From positions 1 through 7,763 of the forward strand of contig JAOPZU010000404.1 of assembly GCA_025963955.1 (NCBI GenBank): a DNA stretch of 7,763 nt, given 5' to 3'. Below the pieces are notes generated by a model, which was not told the DNA's origin, did no database searches, and saw only the letters and a program-made list of their open reading frames with translations. Shown here piece after piece: positions 6,877-7,763 of the stretch (its first letter is position 1; every line of letters starts with the position of its first letter). A program made the translations under genes and the position numbers. Source of the stretch: Solirubrobacterales bacterium. GTDB taxonomy: Bacteria > Actinomycetota > Thermoleophilia > Solirubrobacterales > Solirubrobacteraceae.

Positions 6877-7590
6877 TCACTCAGGCAGCGACGCCGAACC
6901 GTCCGGCGGCACCCGTCGCGCCGAGCGGATCACCACCACCACGATCAGGCCGAGCCCGATGTACAGCCCGTAGCGTGAGATCGCGTTCGCGACGTCTACC
7001 GCGGGCTGGCCGATGGCGTAGCCGAGCCCGACGAGCGCACCCACCCAGAGCGACGCCGAGATCGCGTCCAGGACCAGGAAGCGCGGCAGGCTCATGCCCG
7101 CCCAGCCGGCGATGACGTCAACGACCGTGGTCGGGACCGGCAGCAGGTAGGAGGACAGCACGACCGCGTCCCCGCGGCGGTGCATCGCGCGCTGCAGGCG
7201 GCCGACGAGCGCGGCGGTCCGTGGGCGTCCGGCCACGACGAGCTCGATGGCACGTTCGCCCCAGCGGCGCCCGGCCCACCAGTAGAGCCAGTCGAACATG
7301 ATGCAGCCCGCGACCCCCGCGAGGACGGCCACGACGGGCGACGCCCCGCTCGTGCGGACGTGCCCGCCTGCGGTGATCATCGACGCCGGCGAGCCGCGCA
7401 GGATCTCCAGCAGGACGGGATGGCTGCCGACGAGCGACGGCGCGACGGGCGTCAGCGCCAGGCCGTAGAGGGCCACGAGCACCAGGCACGCGCCGAGGAT
7501 CCTGTCCTGGCGCTCCACGGGCGGGCGCTCGGCCCCCGTCTCCGGGCCGGGCGGCGGCGGCAGCGCCGGGTCGGTCGCGGGTAGCCGCAT
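6877..7590 (-). CDS. DedA/VTT-like membrane protein
   Basis: A polytopic membrane protein related to the DedA (SNARE-associated Golgi/VTT) family, whose members act as lipid flippases or transporters, such as undecaprenyl-phosphate carriers. The ATG at 7588-7590 gives 237 residues; the frame runs on to 7674 but the extension crosses a promoter-like box and is not membrane-like. A Pro-rich N-terminus (4-24) precedes hydrophobic segments at about 31-54, 83-106, 143-163, 172-194 and 204-221. Family features are FDWLYWWAGRRWGE (99-112), corresponding to the GDxxxYxxGRxxG region, and PVPTTVVDVIAGWAGMSLPRFLVLDAISASLWVGALVGLGYAIG (151-194). The arginines usually found in the FxRFIPxxR re-entrant motif are absent (SSYLLPVPTT). 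It is divergent from the DUF3891-like gene across 43 bp and has a TACCCT box 7 nt before its ATG. Family placement is good; function is unknown. Confidence 0.82.
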   Translation of the reverse strand: MRLPATDPALPPPPGPETGAERPPVERQDRILGACLVLVALYGLALTPVAPSLVGSHPVLLEILRGSPASMITAGGHVRTSGASPVVAVLAGVAGCIMFDWLYWWAGRRWGERAIELVVAGRPRTAALVGRLQRAMHRRGDAVVLSSYLLPVPTTVVDVIAGWAGMSLPRFLVLDAISASLWVGALVGLGYAIGQPAVDVANAISRYGLYIGLGLIVVVVIRSARRVPPDGSASLPE

Positions 7591-7597
7591 CCCCTTC

Positions 7598-7603
7598 AGG
7601 GTA
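7598..7603 (-). promoter_or_regulatory. Candidate -10 box (TACCCT) of the DedA-like gene
   Basis: On the minus strand TACCCT is followed by 7 nt (GAAGGGG) and the ATG at 7590. GAAGGGG is purine-rich but abuts the ATG, too close to work as a normal Shine-Dalgarno, so a leaderless start is the simpler reading. Confidence 0.5.
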
Positions 7604-7621
7604 GGGGCCGCGCGGGTCGGG

Positions 7622-7627
7622 CAGGAT
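7622..7627 (+). promoter_or_regulatory. Candidate -10 box (CAGGAT) of the DUF3891-like gene
   Basis: CAGGAT, one base off TANNNT, ends 6 nt before the ATG at 7634, the usual leaderless spacing. It lies within the 43-bp divergent gap, 18 nt from the opposing -10 box. GGGC-aggat-GCCC (7619-7631) forms a small inverted repeat over it. Confidence 0.35.
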
Positions 7628-7633
7628 GCCCGC

Positions 7634-7763
7634 ATGCTGATCCGCGACACCGGGGCGGACTGGACCGCCATCACCCAGCCCGCGCACGCCTTCCTCGCCG
7701 GGCAGATCGTCCGCCACTGGGACCCGGTCCCCAGCGCGGACCTCGTTCTGGGCGTCGAGCAGC
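7634..7763 (+). CDS. DUF3891-like protein, N-terminal part (runs off window)
   Basis: The ATG at 7634 opens a frame to the window edge, 43 residues visible. The N-terminus, MLIRDTGADWTAITQPAHAF followed by LAGQIVRHWD, matches my memory of DUF3891 proteins, which begin MIxRxxxDGxxxITQPDHAxLAGxxAxxW. Their function is unknown; conserved His residues make a metal-dependent enzyme conceivable, but that is inference. An earlier ATG at 7626 is in another frame and hits a stop after four codons. The gene is divergent from the DedA-like gene and appears to start on its own leaderless transcript. Because only about a sixth to a fifth of a typical member is visible, the assignment rests on the N-terminal motif alone. 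Confidence 0.7.
   Translation, partial: MLIRDTGADWTAITQPAHAFLAGQIVRHWDPVPSADLVLGVEQ

Noticed and set aside
7591..7674. Extension of the DedA-like frame up to 7674
   Set aside because: It would overlap the start of the divergent DUF3891-like gene and the TACCCT box; the ATG at 7590 fits better.

Overview
The window is high-GC DNA (about 70% by eye) with strongly GC-biased third codon positions and actinobacterial gene order. The proA-nadD-rsfS run, scarce Shine-Dalgarno sequences and many apparently leaderless starts fit Actinomycetota. A deep-branching class such as Thermoleophilia (Solirubrobacterales) is my best guess, but that is inference from gene style, not a search.

Layout. (1) 1-1462, plus strand: the end of proA (proline synthesis), nadD (NAD synthesis) and rsfS (ribosome silencing factor), tightly packed as an operon. 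(2) 1492-2559, plus strand: a short-chain dehydrogenase, then a small secreted four-cysteine protein. Each has its own apparent -10 box just before the start codon. (3) 2560-5028, plus strand: a hairpin, a promoter-like box, a leader of about 300 nt with two small candidate upstream ORFs and several hairpins, then a full-length elongation factor G gene. No rpsL, rpsG or tuf lies beside it, so this is not the classical str operon. (4) 5030-5090: two overlapping inverted repeats, the second a strong GC-rich hairpin, between the convergent fusA and siderophore-interacting protein genes. (5) 5099-6330, minus strand: a siderophore-interacting flavin reductase and a small protein with a Cys/His cluster plus a C-terminal membrane helix. 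(6) 6483-6851, plus strand: an acidic hypothetical protein. (7) 6877-7590, minus strand: a DedA/VTT-like membrane protein, divergent from a DUF3891-like gene (7634 onward) that runs off the window.

How it works together. The left end is housekeeping metabolism and ribosome biology: proline, NAD, ribosome silencing and, further on, translocation. The right half is a set of independent single-gene units for iron handling, membrane functions and unknown roles. I see no mobile element, CRISPR array, tRNA, rRNA or defence cluster. The most interesting signals are regulatory: repeated TANNNT-like boxes 6-9 nt before start codons, an inverted repeat over the dehydrogenase start, and the unusual fusA leader, whose second upstream ORF ends in an ATGA overlap with the fusA start.
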